NCBI GenBank assembly: GCA_005281725.1
Contig: SSBO01000001.1
Location: forward strand, 3,146,399 to 3,210,398
Length of the DNA: 64,000 bases
Direction of reading: 5' to 3'
Source of the DNA: Wuchereria bancrofti
Taxonomy: Eukaryota; Nematoda; Chromadorea; Rhabditida; Onchocercidae
Shown: positions 39,895-52,039 of the stretch, one piece after another
Layout: the number at the start of each line of letters is the position of its first letter
Numbering within the stretch: the first letter of the stretch is position 1
Made by a program: the position numbers and the translations under genes
The notes under the pieces: model-generated
Told to the model about the DNA's origin: nothing
Databases searched by the model: none
The model's input: only the letters and a program-made list of their open reading frames with translations

Positions 39895-42800
39895 ATGGCA
39901 ACAAAAAAGAAGAAAAAGAGCAATAAAAATAATGACTGGTAAGATTCATGAAAGCATTGTTGTCACTTATCTTAACTATCCCTTGATATTACAATTGTGC
40001 TACTGTCTGTACTTGAGAGAATTGTCGGGTCATGCTTCCTTTTGTTTCTGAGAGTGAACCTAACCATCGCTTTCGGTAACAGTGCTGTCGAAAATTTACT
40101 GAATGGATTTCATTGGCGCATTTTGTCATCTTGTTTTCAAAGCTTAATGTAAATAGGTCGGATGATCTGGATATCAAAGCAGCAACTTTGAAACTATCTT
40201 CCGATTCTGAGACTGATAACGACAATGAGAGTGATGACGAAACAATGGTACCCATCTATGGGAAGGGCAAAAGTGGAGCATTCAGTATGCTTGCCGGAGT
40301 ATGTTTTTTTCAAACATTTCTTGGACCAAACATTTCTCTTCAATAACGCTTACAGATTCATTTACTTCTCGCACGTTTTGTTGGCTATGCACTATTTCTT
40401 TTAGCTACTTGCTACGTGGAAGTAGTTGCAGTTCATCTGAAGTGTTAACTCCTAGTCATTTTGACAGTAGATTATTTTAGTATATGTTGCCGACGTTGTT
40501 TAGCTTATATATAGCAAACTATTCATGTTTCAGCAGGATTCTGATGACGATAATACAGAGAAGGAAGGAAGCATTAGTGAAAATTCTAACAAGGCAGACG
40601 AAATTGAAGAAAGCAAGCAAGGAAAAACGAATATGAAAGCAAGGGATAAACCTAATGAGGCAAAAGAGCTCTCTAAGCAACAAACAGTAACAAAGTTAAA
40701 GGAAGAAGGAAAAGGAAAAGGAAAAAAAAACAAAAAGGTGATTTTTGTCAGACATGCTGAGTTTTATCAAAGTACTTCTGAATATTTCATCGTGCACTGC
40801 ACATCTTATATTTTAGGGTTTGAAAAAAGATGATGATTTGGATGCTTTGCTTGCGGACCTCGAAAAACCAGTAGAAAAAGTATCGAAAGAAAAAAAGAAA
40901 AAAGGAGCAGTTTCTGATGTTAACGTAGCTTGTATAGAAGTGCGAGCTGGTGAAGATTTAAAAATATCTTCAACTACTGAAAATATTACAGGTGACTTTT
41001 TAAGTTATCATAGCTTCATTACTTTGTGTCATCTTTCGAATCACATCATAAAGGATTATTCCAGCTGATGTTGAAAAGATGGGAGAAACAGCTACTCTGG
41101 CAGCTGACGGAGATATTATGGCTAAAAGAAAAGATAAAAGGAAGAAGAAAAAAGGTACAACAGAAAAGGAAAAACCAGCAGAGTTTGAATCACCCGTTGA
41201 GGGAGATGTTGTTTCACTGGAAAATCAAACTGTAAGTGACTGCATTTACTTAGTTGAAATATGCTTATTAATTTAGCTTACTGTGTTGCCCTTTTTTGAA
41301 CAATTTTTAGAAAAATTAACTCAGAGTTTTTCTGAATAGATTTGTTTGAGGCAAATGATGTAATAGAAAAGAAGAAGAGGAGGAAAGGCGATGTTAAAAA
41401 GGATGAAGACAAGAAAGAAACGAAAAAGAAAAAGCATGTATGTTTGACTATAATGCTTCTACAAAAATTGCACAATAGATAGGAGGTTTTGCTTTTATTT
41501 CACTTGCTGCTATGAAACGACCTTTATCGTATGGTATTGTCTTAGTCATAGATTGAGTTGGCTTTTCATCCCGAATAATGTAACAAGGTTTTAGGTCGAT
41601 TTCATCAAAGAGATATTACGTAGGAAACAAGAGGAAGAAGAAAGGATGCTGAAAGAGCAGAAGGAAGAAGAGGAGAGACTGATTGCACAACAAAAAGCGA
41701 AAGAAGAAGAAGTAAGTTTCTTTTTTTTTTGCTAATTAAGTGTGTGCAACTTGTGAGGAGTCTTCAAATTTTGACGTCTTTTTGTTCAGGAACGACTAGC
41801 CAAGGAGAAGCGAGAGCGTGAGAAACAGAAGAAAAAAGAACGTGATGAGAAATTGAAGGCGGAAGGAAAATATCTAACACCAGCACAGAAGGAAAAGTTA
41901 AGGAGACAGCAGGCATTATTAGCTAATTCAAGTATGGCTTTCTGACTGATCAAGTTAAATGATGTACTGTGTGGATGTTCAGTTAATATTTACTTGTATA
42001 TTTTCACAGACATCATACTTCCAAGTGCACTAAGGCGAGACAATGATGATGCACCAGTGAAACGTCCTATATATGGGAAGAAAAAACCAAAAAAAGAGCT
42101 GAAACAAGGTGATAAAGGTTTTTCTTTTGCACAGGCTACTACTTATAAATTCGTATTTTGGTTAGATGATTACTTATTGAGTTTGTTGATTTAACTTTGT
42201 ATCGTTCTGTTCCAGAAAGTATTCAGCCTTTACCGGCTGCAGAGGTAAGGTCCTCAGGATATCTTGAGGTGGTGAAGCCACAAGATGCAGTAATACCTAT
42301 TTCGTGCGATGCGACAGATGAAGTTATTGATGACTGGGAAAATATACATGGGGAAGAACAAGAAGAGGTAGCATCACGCACTGTAGAACGGGTTGTGGAA
42401 GCGGTTGCTGCTGGGGAAGATGAGGTTTATAATTTTTTTCAAGTCAGGATAATATTTCATTTTGCTCGCAATAATGAGTGTGTTTTATTTTATAGATGGT
42501 CTCGCTAGTTTTATTTTTATAGATGGTTTCAATAGAAGTTGAGTCAAGACAGTCCATTGAAGAAGCAGAAGGTTCTGATTCTTCGGAAGAATTCGATGAA
42601 GATGAGGAAGAAACCAGTGATGATGAACAAGAAAATCGGGAAAGCAAAGAACAGTTGAAAGAAAAAGTTCGAGCACGTTTGAAGGTTGTACTGTCATCTT
42701 TCAACTAGACTATCAGTGTTGTTTCATTTTTTGAAAATTTCCTTTTAGAAACGACGTGAGCAAGCTGAAGCTAAACGATCAACGAATAACTTGCGATCAC

Positions 42801-45800
42801 CAGTCATCTGTGTACTTGGACACGTCGATACAGGAAAAACGAAGATGTTAGATACGGTACTTCAATTCTTTTTGGGAAAAAAATAGCAGAATACAAACTA
42901 TTTTTTTAACAAAGTTGATATCTATCATCTGTTTTTTATTTTAATAGATACGACGTACAAATGTACAAGATGGAGAAGCTGGTGGAATAACGCAACAGAT
43001 CGGTGCTACCCAAGTGCCGGCTGCTGCAATTATGGAACGAACTAAAATGGTTCGAGATGTGAGGATTTAATTCAGATTTTATTATTTCCACTTAAACTTT
43101 CTTTGTCATTTTGCGTGTTGTGCACATTTCCTTCACGGCCTTTTTTTTTTCAGTTCAGCGGCAGTGAAATGAAAATTCCTGGATTCTTGATAATCGACAC
43201 TCCTGGTCACGAAAGTTTTTCGTAAGTTCTTTTACCTTTGAAACTTTTTGTTTTTGGAAGATGTCGTGATAATGAAATTTCATGCAAAGTCCAGTCTGAA
43301 CATCTTATTCCGATGGTGGACAATATTCCACTGGACAAAAATTATCAAAAGCAAAAAAGCTGAAGTAGTTGTATCCAGCGTGAGATAACTTCCATTCTGT
43401 CTGGGAACATTTATCCAGTAGGCAGTCGGTATTGCAAGCCTTTGGAACTGTTCTTAGTTAACTCTCTCATACAGGAAGGTTCAATTGATTATTATATAGG
43501 AGATGTGGAATGGGAGGTAGAATTTTATTAATTAATGAGAATAAAACAAGTACATTATCCAGCTGTTGTTGAAGCGGTGCAATAAGTGAGACTATGGGAA
43601 AGATGCATTAGATAACTTCCATGCTGTACTGGAAACATTCAAATTTATTTTAAATGAAAGTCGTTAAAATCTTAATCTATTTTGAGTGCCAGCCTTAGTT
43701 TTGTAGAAATTTGCGGTCTCGTGGTTCTTCATTATGTGATTATGCAATTTTGGTTGTTGATCTAATGCACGGACTTGAACAACAGACACTGGAGTCGTTT
43801 AATTTGCTAAGAAAAAGGCAAACTCCGTTTGTGATAGCATTAAATAAGGTAATTTTTAGCATAATTTTTCACATTTCCATATTACTATAATTTTCGCTTT
43901 TTCTGACTGCTGTATTTATTGCTTTTAGATCGATCGTTTATACAATTATGAATCGAATCCACGAAAAGATATCTATCAACATTTGAAATCACAACCACTC
44001 AACACCCAGCTGCAATTCAAAGAACTTAAAGATAAAATTGTATTGCAGTTCGCTGAACAGGTATATTTATTAAAAGAGAGGCAAAATTTGAACAGGGATT
44101 GGTCAAGCAAAAGATAGCACAGCTATTTCAGTTCGAAAAAAAATGAAAAGAAAGAAAAATGCTTTGAGAATTGGGAAGTTCTGATTAATGGTTATAGATG
44201 GAACTGGAACACGTGAAGTTTTTTTCTTTGCCAAATTAACAGGAATGTTACTACGGAAATTATGAAATGATATAAGGTATTATGAAATTTAAATATGGTT
44301 ATGCCATTCTTTTTCAAGGGAGTGAACGTTGTTATGGCAAATGAAAATCCAGATTTGAACGAATATATTAGTATGATTCCGACTTCTGCATTTCTTGGTG
44401 ATGGTATTGGTAATATTATGGCGCATATTGTTAGGGATTCACAGAATAGGCTAGCTGAGAAGTTAGCTTATTGTGAAGAGCTTGACTGTACGGTCATGGA
44501 GGTAAGGGAAATAAGTGTAATTATTCTTTAATCCTTGTTTCTAGCTGTTTGATGTATACTTACAGTTTATCCAGTAAGATGTCGAAAAAATTTTTTCCAG
44601 GTCAAATCTCTTCCCGGATTAGGAACTACAATAGATGTTATATTGGTCAATGGTTCGTTAAAAGTTGGGGATGTTATTGTTCTTACGGGTATTGATGGGG
44701 CCATCATCACTCAGATTCGGGAGTTGTTAATGCCGCAGCCTTTGAAAGAATTGAGAGTCAAGGTTTAATTAAAAATTTTCCTTTGATTTGAAAATTGTAG
44801 TTTCAAGAGCTGTTGTAGTACTGTTGTATTTGAGAATATTTTTATGAAAGTAGTTTTAAATCACTTATGTTTGGTGATAGGTGTGAGATTTGTTGAAGTT
44901 AAGGATGTTTTTCATATTGCATGTACTCAACGTATAATATTGTCATATTTTTAGAATGCATATGAACATTATCAAATGATAAAAGGTGCACAAGGAGTCA
45001 AAGTACTTGCAAAAAATTTGGAAAAAGCACTTGCTGGCTTATCAGTGTTTGTTGCAAATCGAGAAGATGAACTTCTCGTACTCAAGTATGCTTTTCATGT
45101 TTGAAATGATGAGATTTCCTCATTTCAGTTTAAACGCAAATATGTTGTATTTCAGAGAGGACTGTGAGGCACAGTTATGTAAAGCTCTTATGGCTATCAA
45201 AAAGAAACCTGAAGGTGTGTATGTCCAAGCTAGTACACTCGGCTCATTGGAAGCTTTGTTGGAATTCCTGAGGGTATAATTTCATCCTTCTAGCATTTTT
45301 TTTATAATTATGTGTTCATTTCAGAGGCAAGTTTTCCTTCGTGAAATGCAAAAATATTTTTAGACTCAAAAAATACCTTATTCAAATGTGAATATTGGTC
45401 CGGTACATAAAAAAGATGTGCAGAAAGCAGCAGCAATGCTGGAAAGGAAAGAAGAGTATGCTTGCATACTTGCATTCGATGTTCGTGTTGACCGTGAGGT
45501 GGAACAGTTTGCAGTTAGTGAAGGTGTTCGCATTTTCTCCGCTGACATTATATACCACCTAGAGGATAGTTTCTTGAAATATAGGTATATAATTTTGATT
45601 CTATAGAAATTAGAAGTGATAAAATACGGATATCCGGAAAATGATATTAATCCAAAGTGTTTCATGAAAGTATGTGTCGAATTTTTTTAAGAAAATTGAA
45701 AATTAATGCTTATCACCAGTTGACTAATTATTTCTACAGATGTATATTTCTCAAAACATTGTGATACATGACATAATCCAGGTATATTGTTATCCGTAGT

Positions 45801-46722
45801 TGTGATCCATTGGACATGGAAGTATTTTTTTCTTGACGCGAATCTAAAGGGGCATCAGAAATATATTTGCAAAGTAAAAGAAAGATTTATCTATCTTTTT
45901 CAAATTTTAGGGAAGAGTTGAGACTTAAACGCCGACAGCAGAACGAACATTTAGCAGTTTTTCCGTGCAAGTTGAGAATTCTTCCGCAGCACATATTTAA
46001 TGCCCGTAATCCCATTATAATTGGTGTATCTGTTGAAGCTGGTCAACTTAAACGAGGTGTTCCATTATGTGTTCCCTCTAAAGACGTAAGTTCTTATGAA
46101 TTTTTAAAGCTGTTCTTAGTAAGTTGGTCTGCCAAAAGAGAATGAAATCATATTTTTTTCAGTTATTTCTCGGTTGATATCAATTTCAGTCTATTTTCAT
46201 CGGTACTGTATCAAGTATTGAACGAAATCATGAACAAGTGGAAATAGCTCGTACGGGGGAAGAAGTTTGCATAAAAATAGAGAACACAACTGGTGAAGCA
46301 CCAAAACTTTATGGACGACATTTCACGCATCAAGATACATTAGTTAGCCGGGTAAGTTTCTGCAAATGTTAAAGAAAGTAGGAAAGATAATTATTTTATT
46401 ATTCGAGATTTGTAAGAAATTTTAATTTTAACATTATCATTGTTGTCAGTTATTAATTGGCATGCGTTGAAGTATTGAATCACATCTGAAATTTCAAAGC
46501 ATTTGGTCGCCGTGAGAAATTGAACTAGTTTTTAATAATTATAATAGCAACAAGGTCTTCAGTAATCGAGTAAGGGTGAAAGTGAGATTATATTAAGCTA
46601 TTTCTTTAATTCAGATAACACGTGAAACAATAGATGTTTGCAAAGCACATTTTCGAAATGATTTAACAAAAGCGGATTGGCAGTTAGTTGTTCAGCTGAA
46701 GAAAGTCCTTGATATAATTTGA
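39895..46722 (+). CDS. iffb-1: Eukaryotic translation initiation factor 5B
   Basis: This GTPase promotes 60S subunit joining and release of initiation factors. About two dozen short exons run from 39895-39938 ([14 protein letters not shown]) to a stop at 46720-46722. The N-terminal half is a charged Lys/Glu/Asp-rich tail with an eIF5B-like VPIYGKG motif, later [11 protein letters not shown]. The GTPase core is complete: G1 GHVDTGKT (exon 42749), G2 [11 protein letters not shown]3 DTPGHESF (exon 43154), G4 ALNKIDR and G5-like TSAFLGDGI. Domain II follows ([15 protein letters not shown]). Then come domain III ([37 protein letters not shown]) and domain IV ([33 protein letters not shown]), ending [19 protein letters not shown]. 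One exon border (41351, TTTGAG acceptor) was chosen to keep phase. AATAAA at 46872 is the likely poly(A) signal. The G-motif His in DTPGH is intact. Confidence 0.95.
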
Positions 46723-47064
46723 TTGTTATTTTTACTGGCCAAACTAAAATGTATTATAAAGGATTCATTGACGGTTTTTTTCTGTTTTCTATCTTCACAT
46801 TCTGTTTTTTAATTTATCTTTAATTTCATCTGTTATACGGTAACTTGTTATAATTGGTAACATACAAAGGAAATAAATTATTTTTGGACATATTAATTGT
46901 TCGACTTTTAAAATGAGTTTTTAAAATATTTAGACTTTTAAATGAATTACGTAGTGTTTTTTTGACACGAAAGAATTATCAGTAAAAAGTGTAGGAAATT
47001 TCGTCATTCATTAGCGCTCCCAGTTATTGTGTTGGAGTTGGGTTTTGAGTGAGGTAATTCGTAG
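46723..47064. other. 3' UTR and spacer after eIF5B
   Basis: AATAAA at 46872-46877 is the likely polyadenylation signal. The remainder is AT-rich without coding signs. Confidence 0.5.
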
Positions 47065-48185
47065 TGGTTCAGTATGTTTGCAACAGACAAAAACATGATG
47101 AAATATGTGTTTTGCGGTAGTTGAACAGTAAATTCTGAAAATCAGAATTTATTCGAAGGTTAATGACTTGATATCGGAACTCACATTCCTTCAAGCATGA
47201 GTAAATTCCTCGCTCTTTTTGTTTTCAATTTTTGTATTAAATTTTTTTTGCATTAAAGTTGCATTAAATTTGCTCTGCAGTTCTCAAAAGCGGCGATGAT
47301 CGAAAATCGGTCACTGTCTTCCTTTACAACTAGGTCAAGGAGGAGGATACATTCAGCGGATGTTACAAACTGCGCGTATTGCCAACTCCTGAAGAAATTT
47401 TATCATTTTTAATCATGGGTGGATATTTTCACATTCAGGGCCCGGGTGATGCATCTTAATACTGACAGTATTCTACATTCTGTTACTTTTCCCTTTGGGA
47501 ATCATTAGAGATGTTTTAGATGCCTATTACCAAAACAATAATGTGTTGAGAGTTAATTCAGATGCCTAGAATTGTTCTTCCGGTTGTCATATTTGTAAAT
47601 TTATTTTTGTTACTGCTGAAGAGATGGGATATAATTCAGTCGATTGCCCCTTAATCTTCCTAAATTTATCGAAAAGCAAAAGAGCAATGAGCAAAATTTG
47701 TTTTTCTAGTCGATCTACGCTTGTGGTACCCAATGATGTGGTTTCATACTTTCTTCATTTCCAAGCCTTTTCCAAGTAAGTGCAAGGAATATTTGTCTTG
47801 GTCAAACTTGTCGCTACGACTGTCTCTTGCAGCAGTACTTAACCTAGCAGTATCTACGTTAGTTTTCCACACTTCACATATTGGATATTTCGAAAAGGTT
47901 ACACATTTCTCATGTAAATTTTCTTCCATCCGAATATTTCGAAATAATTTTAAAATCATATCAGAGGAATTTTCGTAATAATTGGAACAAAACTGTCCAA
48001 CAAACTTAAATTTTATTTTCAAATTTTGTTACTTACAAAAAAGTGATTCATTCCGTTTTATTATTTCAGTTTCTGTGTTATGCAAAAGAATGTATAAAAT
48101 TAAGAAAGATGTATGAACTTTGGCCACCTCATCGTCATGCGGTCTTTTACCTCATCTATTCTGCTTTAGTTTACTGCGCTGTCAG
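47065..48185 (+). pseudogene. Frame-broken coding patch, membrane-protein-like
   Basis: Coding-like text continues through several disruptions. An ATG near 47073 begins MFATDKNMMKYVFCG and could splice in phase to 47281 (VLKSGDDRKSVTVFLYN). An in-frame TAG at 47331-47333 follows, after which the same frame goes on (FSGCYKLRVLPTPEEILSF). After a frame change it reads IIRDVLDAYYQNNNVLRVN, then another stop, then STLVVPNDVVSYFLHFQAF up to about 47779. A final open stretch at 48070-48185 (FLCYAKECIKLRKMYELWP, then a hydrophobic FYLIYSALVYCAV) has a good acceptor and donor. It is either a decayed gene or a real gene with many small exons I cannot place. Family not recognised with any confidence. 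Confidence 0.35.
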
Positions 48186-49495
48186 GTAAATTACGCATAT
48201 TTTATAGTGATGAAAGTAAGAATATTAGAAAGACTTCGATGTCGGTCGTCGTTTTATTCAGTATGCAGAAATCGCTTCCTAATAAATTGTCTCGAATGGA
48301 GTACCGATAGAACTCTCCGAAAGTGCTTAGAGGCGCAAGGGGAATTATTGATTATATTCTGTTCTAGGAAGTTACTATTTATAGGAAAGGATAGGAGATG
48401 GTAATGTGCAAAAAGATGGCATTGTAAAGGGAAGTGAAACATTTGAAAGAAAATTATAAAGTCATTTCAATTGCTATATTTCGCTTGACCTAATCTCGTC
48501 TGCATGCAGATATTACCTACAAATCTCGGAGGATGGAAAAAAGAACGAACTTCGACCTTTTTATCGGAAATATCTCCACTCAACTCTACTTTCCACTCTC
48601 ATCTTCATGCTAACATTACATGTACAACGAATCAATGAGCTTCATTTTGCCATCATTATCCTCAACTATGTACACACATTGGTTGCTGGCGCTATTGTTA
48701 CCCTTATATGTATTTAGTATTAGGTCCCTTCTATTATTTCATTATTCGGCTAGAAATGCTGTTTTGCATCCAAGTGATATGCCGAGGTGAGATTTAAACT
48801 AACATAGTCATATCACGCTGTTTTCACTTACCCGCATGACCTCTTGCATAACTTGTTTGGAATATGTATTTCCCATGATTAAAGTCATAAATTTATCTTC
48901 TATGTCACCTAATAGCTAGATGTAATTAGGTATTGCTAAAACTTATCAAGATATGGGTGAGCAACTGAACATGATTCAACGTTTCAGTGCTACTGGAAAC
49001 GAAAGCAGTTTATTTTAATTACCAAATAATCCTTATGAATTTGGAAAATTCCTCAAATTTATAAAGAATTTGTTGAAGTAAAAAAGAGAGGAAGCATTCG
49101 ATATGGCAATCATCTAACTTTTGTTGCTGGGAAAACTGACAAGTTGTAAATAAATCTATATCACAGCGCGTACTTATATAGATGAGCTCATGACATTAAC
49201 GCATCGAACATTCAGTAATATCCAGGAAATATGCCATTTTAACATTTTGCAATATAATGGTTCTCGGTTAATCAGTTTTCTAATTTCTGGCTTTAACATT
49301 TCATATTTACACATATCATCCGCTGAATTTATTCACAAATTTTACTCCTCATCGATAAGACATAAACTAAGAGGCCAAGTCAGCCAAAGATCATAGATTT
49401 ATGTTATGCTAGGATTTCACTACTTCCTTTTACAGTTTAAGTAAAGCTTCAAAATCGGCTTCATATACATTATTTTATTTGTGTTATTTACTGAC
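48186..49495. other. Spacer, no supported gene
   Basis: AT-rich, with short frames only. Nothing supported on either strand. Confidence 0.4.
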
Positions 49496-50659
49496 TTATT
49501 TTGCTGGAGATTCGTTTGCAATTTTAGCAAGTTGTTCAGGTGTCATATCAGGACATGATTCGTATCCCCCATCTTCCTCTTCGCCACCTCCAACTACAGC
49601 ACCAGCGGTATTAGTCTCTTTCTTCGGTGCATTCTGCAAACTCGATAAATTAGAATTTTTCAGCCAGTTGAAATAGGCTAAAAAATCCACATTTTGATAC
49701 CATTCACATCAAAACTTCAAATTCCTTTTGATCCATACGATACGGCAAAACATTCTCCCTGACTTTTTTCGCATCCAGTTCTTCGCAATGAACTATTTAT
49801 AAGTTACTTCAATTCCTGTGGCTCATTCTGGATATGTTTGTTATAACATAAAATTGTAGAGAGAAATGATTTTTTCTTTAAATTTTAAAAAAATTGAAGA
49901 TTCCAATATTTACTTTTTCATTTGGTTTCTGAAAATCGATTTACATACATTGGTTATACTAACTGCAGAAGTAATATTTTTGTTCTTGTACTCACTGAAA
50001 ACTACTTTCAGATAGTTGAATGAAACCTTTTCTGCGGACACAACAGGAGGAGGTACTGTTGGGGGTGTTGACCTTGGTGTTGTTACTGGTTGCCCTTGGC
50101 CTGCTGACGTAGTCCTCTTCCCTCCTCTTTCTCCGCCTATTTCGGGTTCTGCTTTTTTGGAAGCTAAAGAATTTGCATATGTGCTTGGAAAGTGATATTA
50201 CTCATTATAAATTTAATGATTGCTGGAAAAAATTCCGAGTGGCTTACAGCATGATTTCCACTTCATTGCTTTTGATGTTACTAAAAAACCTGTGGTCTCC
50301 TTTACTAATGTATTATTTTGATTTTCCTTTTCAACGCTGTAAGGACATTTCATCAGCATAAATTCATTTTATCAGGTTAACTTGATAAACTATCTGTCGC
50401 ACAACCATATATTATTCAGAACACCTTGCTCTATTTTGATGAATCATTTTATGTATTTACTTCAAGGTTTTGAAGAAAACTGCAGTTTTTAAGCACCAAA
50501 GATGTTTTTTCTGAAATGATTAGAAAATGTAGTTCCAGTACTGCTTAATTATTCAAAATGTGTCTATCAGATGAACTTACAACAACCGATAATAAGTAAT
50601 GAGAAAATGAAGATAGGAATTGTTGGAAGGATGCACGCAATCGTCACCAGCGGTAGCAT
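49496..50659 (-). CDS. Small signal-anchor protein with Pro-rich tail, unknown
   Basis: Minus-strand exons. Exon 1, 50659-50581, starts at an ATG and encodes a long hydrophobic segment (MLPLVTIACILPTIPIFIF, then SLLIIGC). Exon 2, 50163-50006, joins in phase and is basic then Pro/Thr-rich (GERGGKRTTSAGQG, TPPTVPPPVVSAEKVSFNYL). Further exon-like segments are near 49800-49720 (EELDAKKVRENVLPYRMDQK) and 49680-49496, the terminal exon (YFNWLKNSNLSS, GGGEEEDGGYESCPDMTPE, stop). Phases close for exons 1-2; the last two junctions do not close cleanly. It is probably a single-pass membrane or secreted protein. A nematode-restricted family is likely but not recognised. Confidence 0.5.
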
Positions 50660-52039
50660 TCTTGCTATAAAATGAGGCAATAATGCATATACATCGCATA
50701 TAATTATGAACTTGACCTTAATTTATGAGGAAATAAAGCGTACACCAACAATCCAGAGATATGGATAATCTAAGCGGAACACAATACTTAGTGATCCTTA
50801 TGAAATAAATGCTGGCTTAATTCTATCTGGTTTGAAAAGAAGCAAATCCTTCTCAGTTCTGCGGAAGGTATTGTATAACTCGGTTACAAAACACATTAAT
50901 GTAGACAGTTTCACTTAATTTCATCAGGAACACATCATTTTAACGACCAACTGAATACATAGTTCGGAAAATGTCCCACTCACTGACTGCTTCAAGCCGC
51001 CGGATGATAGAAAGTAAAGAGTAAATAATGAATATCTTGCTTCGCAGGTCCATATAAAGAACAGAACTATTCTAAAGTGTCTAAAACTTAATGAGTATAA
51101 TCAACTACTCGCTAGTCACATCATAACAACAGTACGGATATAAAAGTAGGCAATATACAAATAAATTATTCATATAGAGAATTCATTAGTCCTAATAAAA
51201 TGAATTCTAGTCTTCTCTCTCTATTTTCTTTTTTTTAAAGAATTCCCTAATAATTTCTCGTTGTCATGCAATAATCAACGATTACTGATTCTAAGAATCT
51301 TAAAAAAAAATTTGTCATGAAATAGATAACCTCATTTTTAAATTTTCGGTGTAAAATACATTGCTTTTAATTTTCATATAGATCATTTTTAAATTTTCGG
51401 TGTAAAATACATTGCTTTTAATTTTCATATAGACCCTTCGATTAAACAAATAATCAAATAATTTACAAAACATAGGGAAGGAACGGAAAAACAATAACAT
51501 CGCCAGCTCCCAATCACATAAAATTAAAGCTTCCAATCTTTTGCACATAAGAAAACCAAATGAACCAAATTTTTCCAATTACTGAAAATCATTAAGCCCT
51601 GTAAAACTTTCTCAATGCAAAACCTTATCTGGAACTGCAATGAGGACATCAAATTGGATTTTTTCGGGTTTTCAATTTCTTGAAATCGCTTTTTGTAAGC
51701 AATCATTACCGCAATCATCTGCAGTACCTTCCAACCTCACATTTTCATGCTCATCATTATTCTGTTGCTTCAGCCCCGATATATCATGTATTTCAGCAGT
51801 TTCCGGCCGATTTTGAAGTGAGATCACGGCGAATCTTAACAACACTTATCATGCAAGCAAAATACTGGCAAAAATCTCTCCTGAGAATGAAGGAAAACGA
51901 AGAAAAAAAGATTCCATTACATGTTTGCATAATTTCTTTCAACTATTTGAAGCTCGTAATGAGTTACTGTCAATTTCCTTATAGCAACCGCTGCGCCATT
52001 TTTTTTATCCTGTTAATTAGGTGAGAAACAAATAAAAAT
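50660..52039. other. Spacer holding a 51-bp tandem duplication
   Basis: Upstream flank of the small signal-anchor gene and downstream flank of algn-1. Apart from the duplication at 51332-51433 nothing was found. Confidence 0.4.
51332..51433. repeat. Perfect 51-bp tandem duplication
   Basis: Two identical 51-base copies, 51332-51382 and 51383-51433, each starting tcatttttaaattttcggtg. The length is a multiple of three, so minus-strand open frames repeat a 17-residue segment. Identity implies a recent event. Confidence 0.95.

Noticed and set aside
40530..42704. Minus-strand Ser/Phe-rich frames across the eIF5B N-terminal region
   Set aside because: They are the antisense of Lys/Glu-rich eIF5B exons, a common artefact of low-complexity coding sequence.
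47744..48022. Minus-strand frame EVWKTNVDTARLSTAARD...
   Set aside because: No acceptor fits its start, and the plus strand over the same bases joins better to neighbouring exon-like segments. Left undecided rather than annotated.
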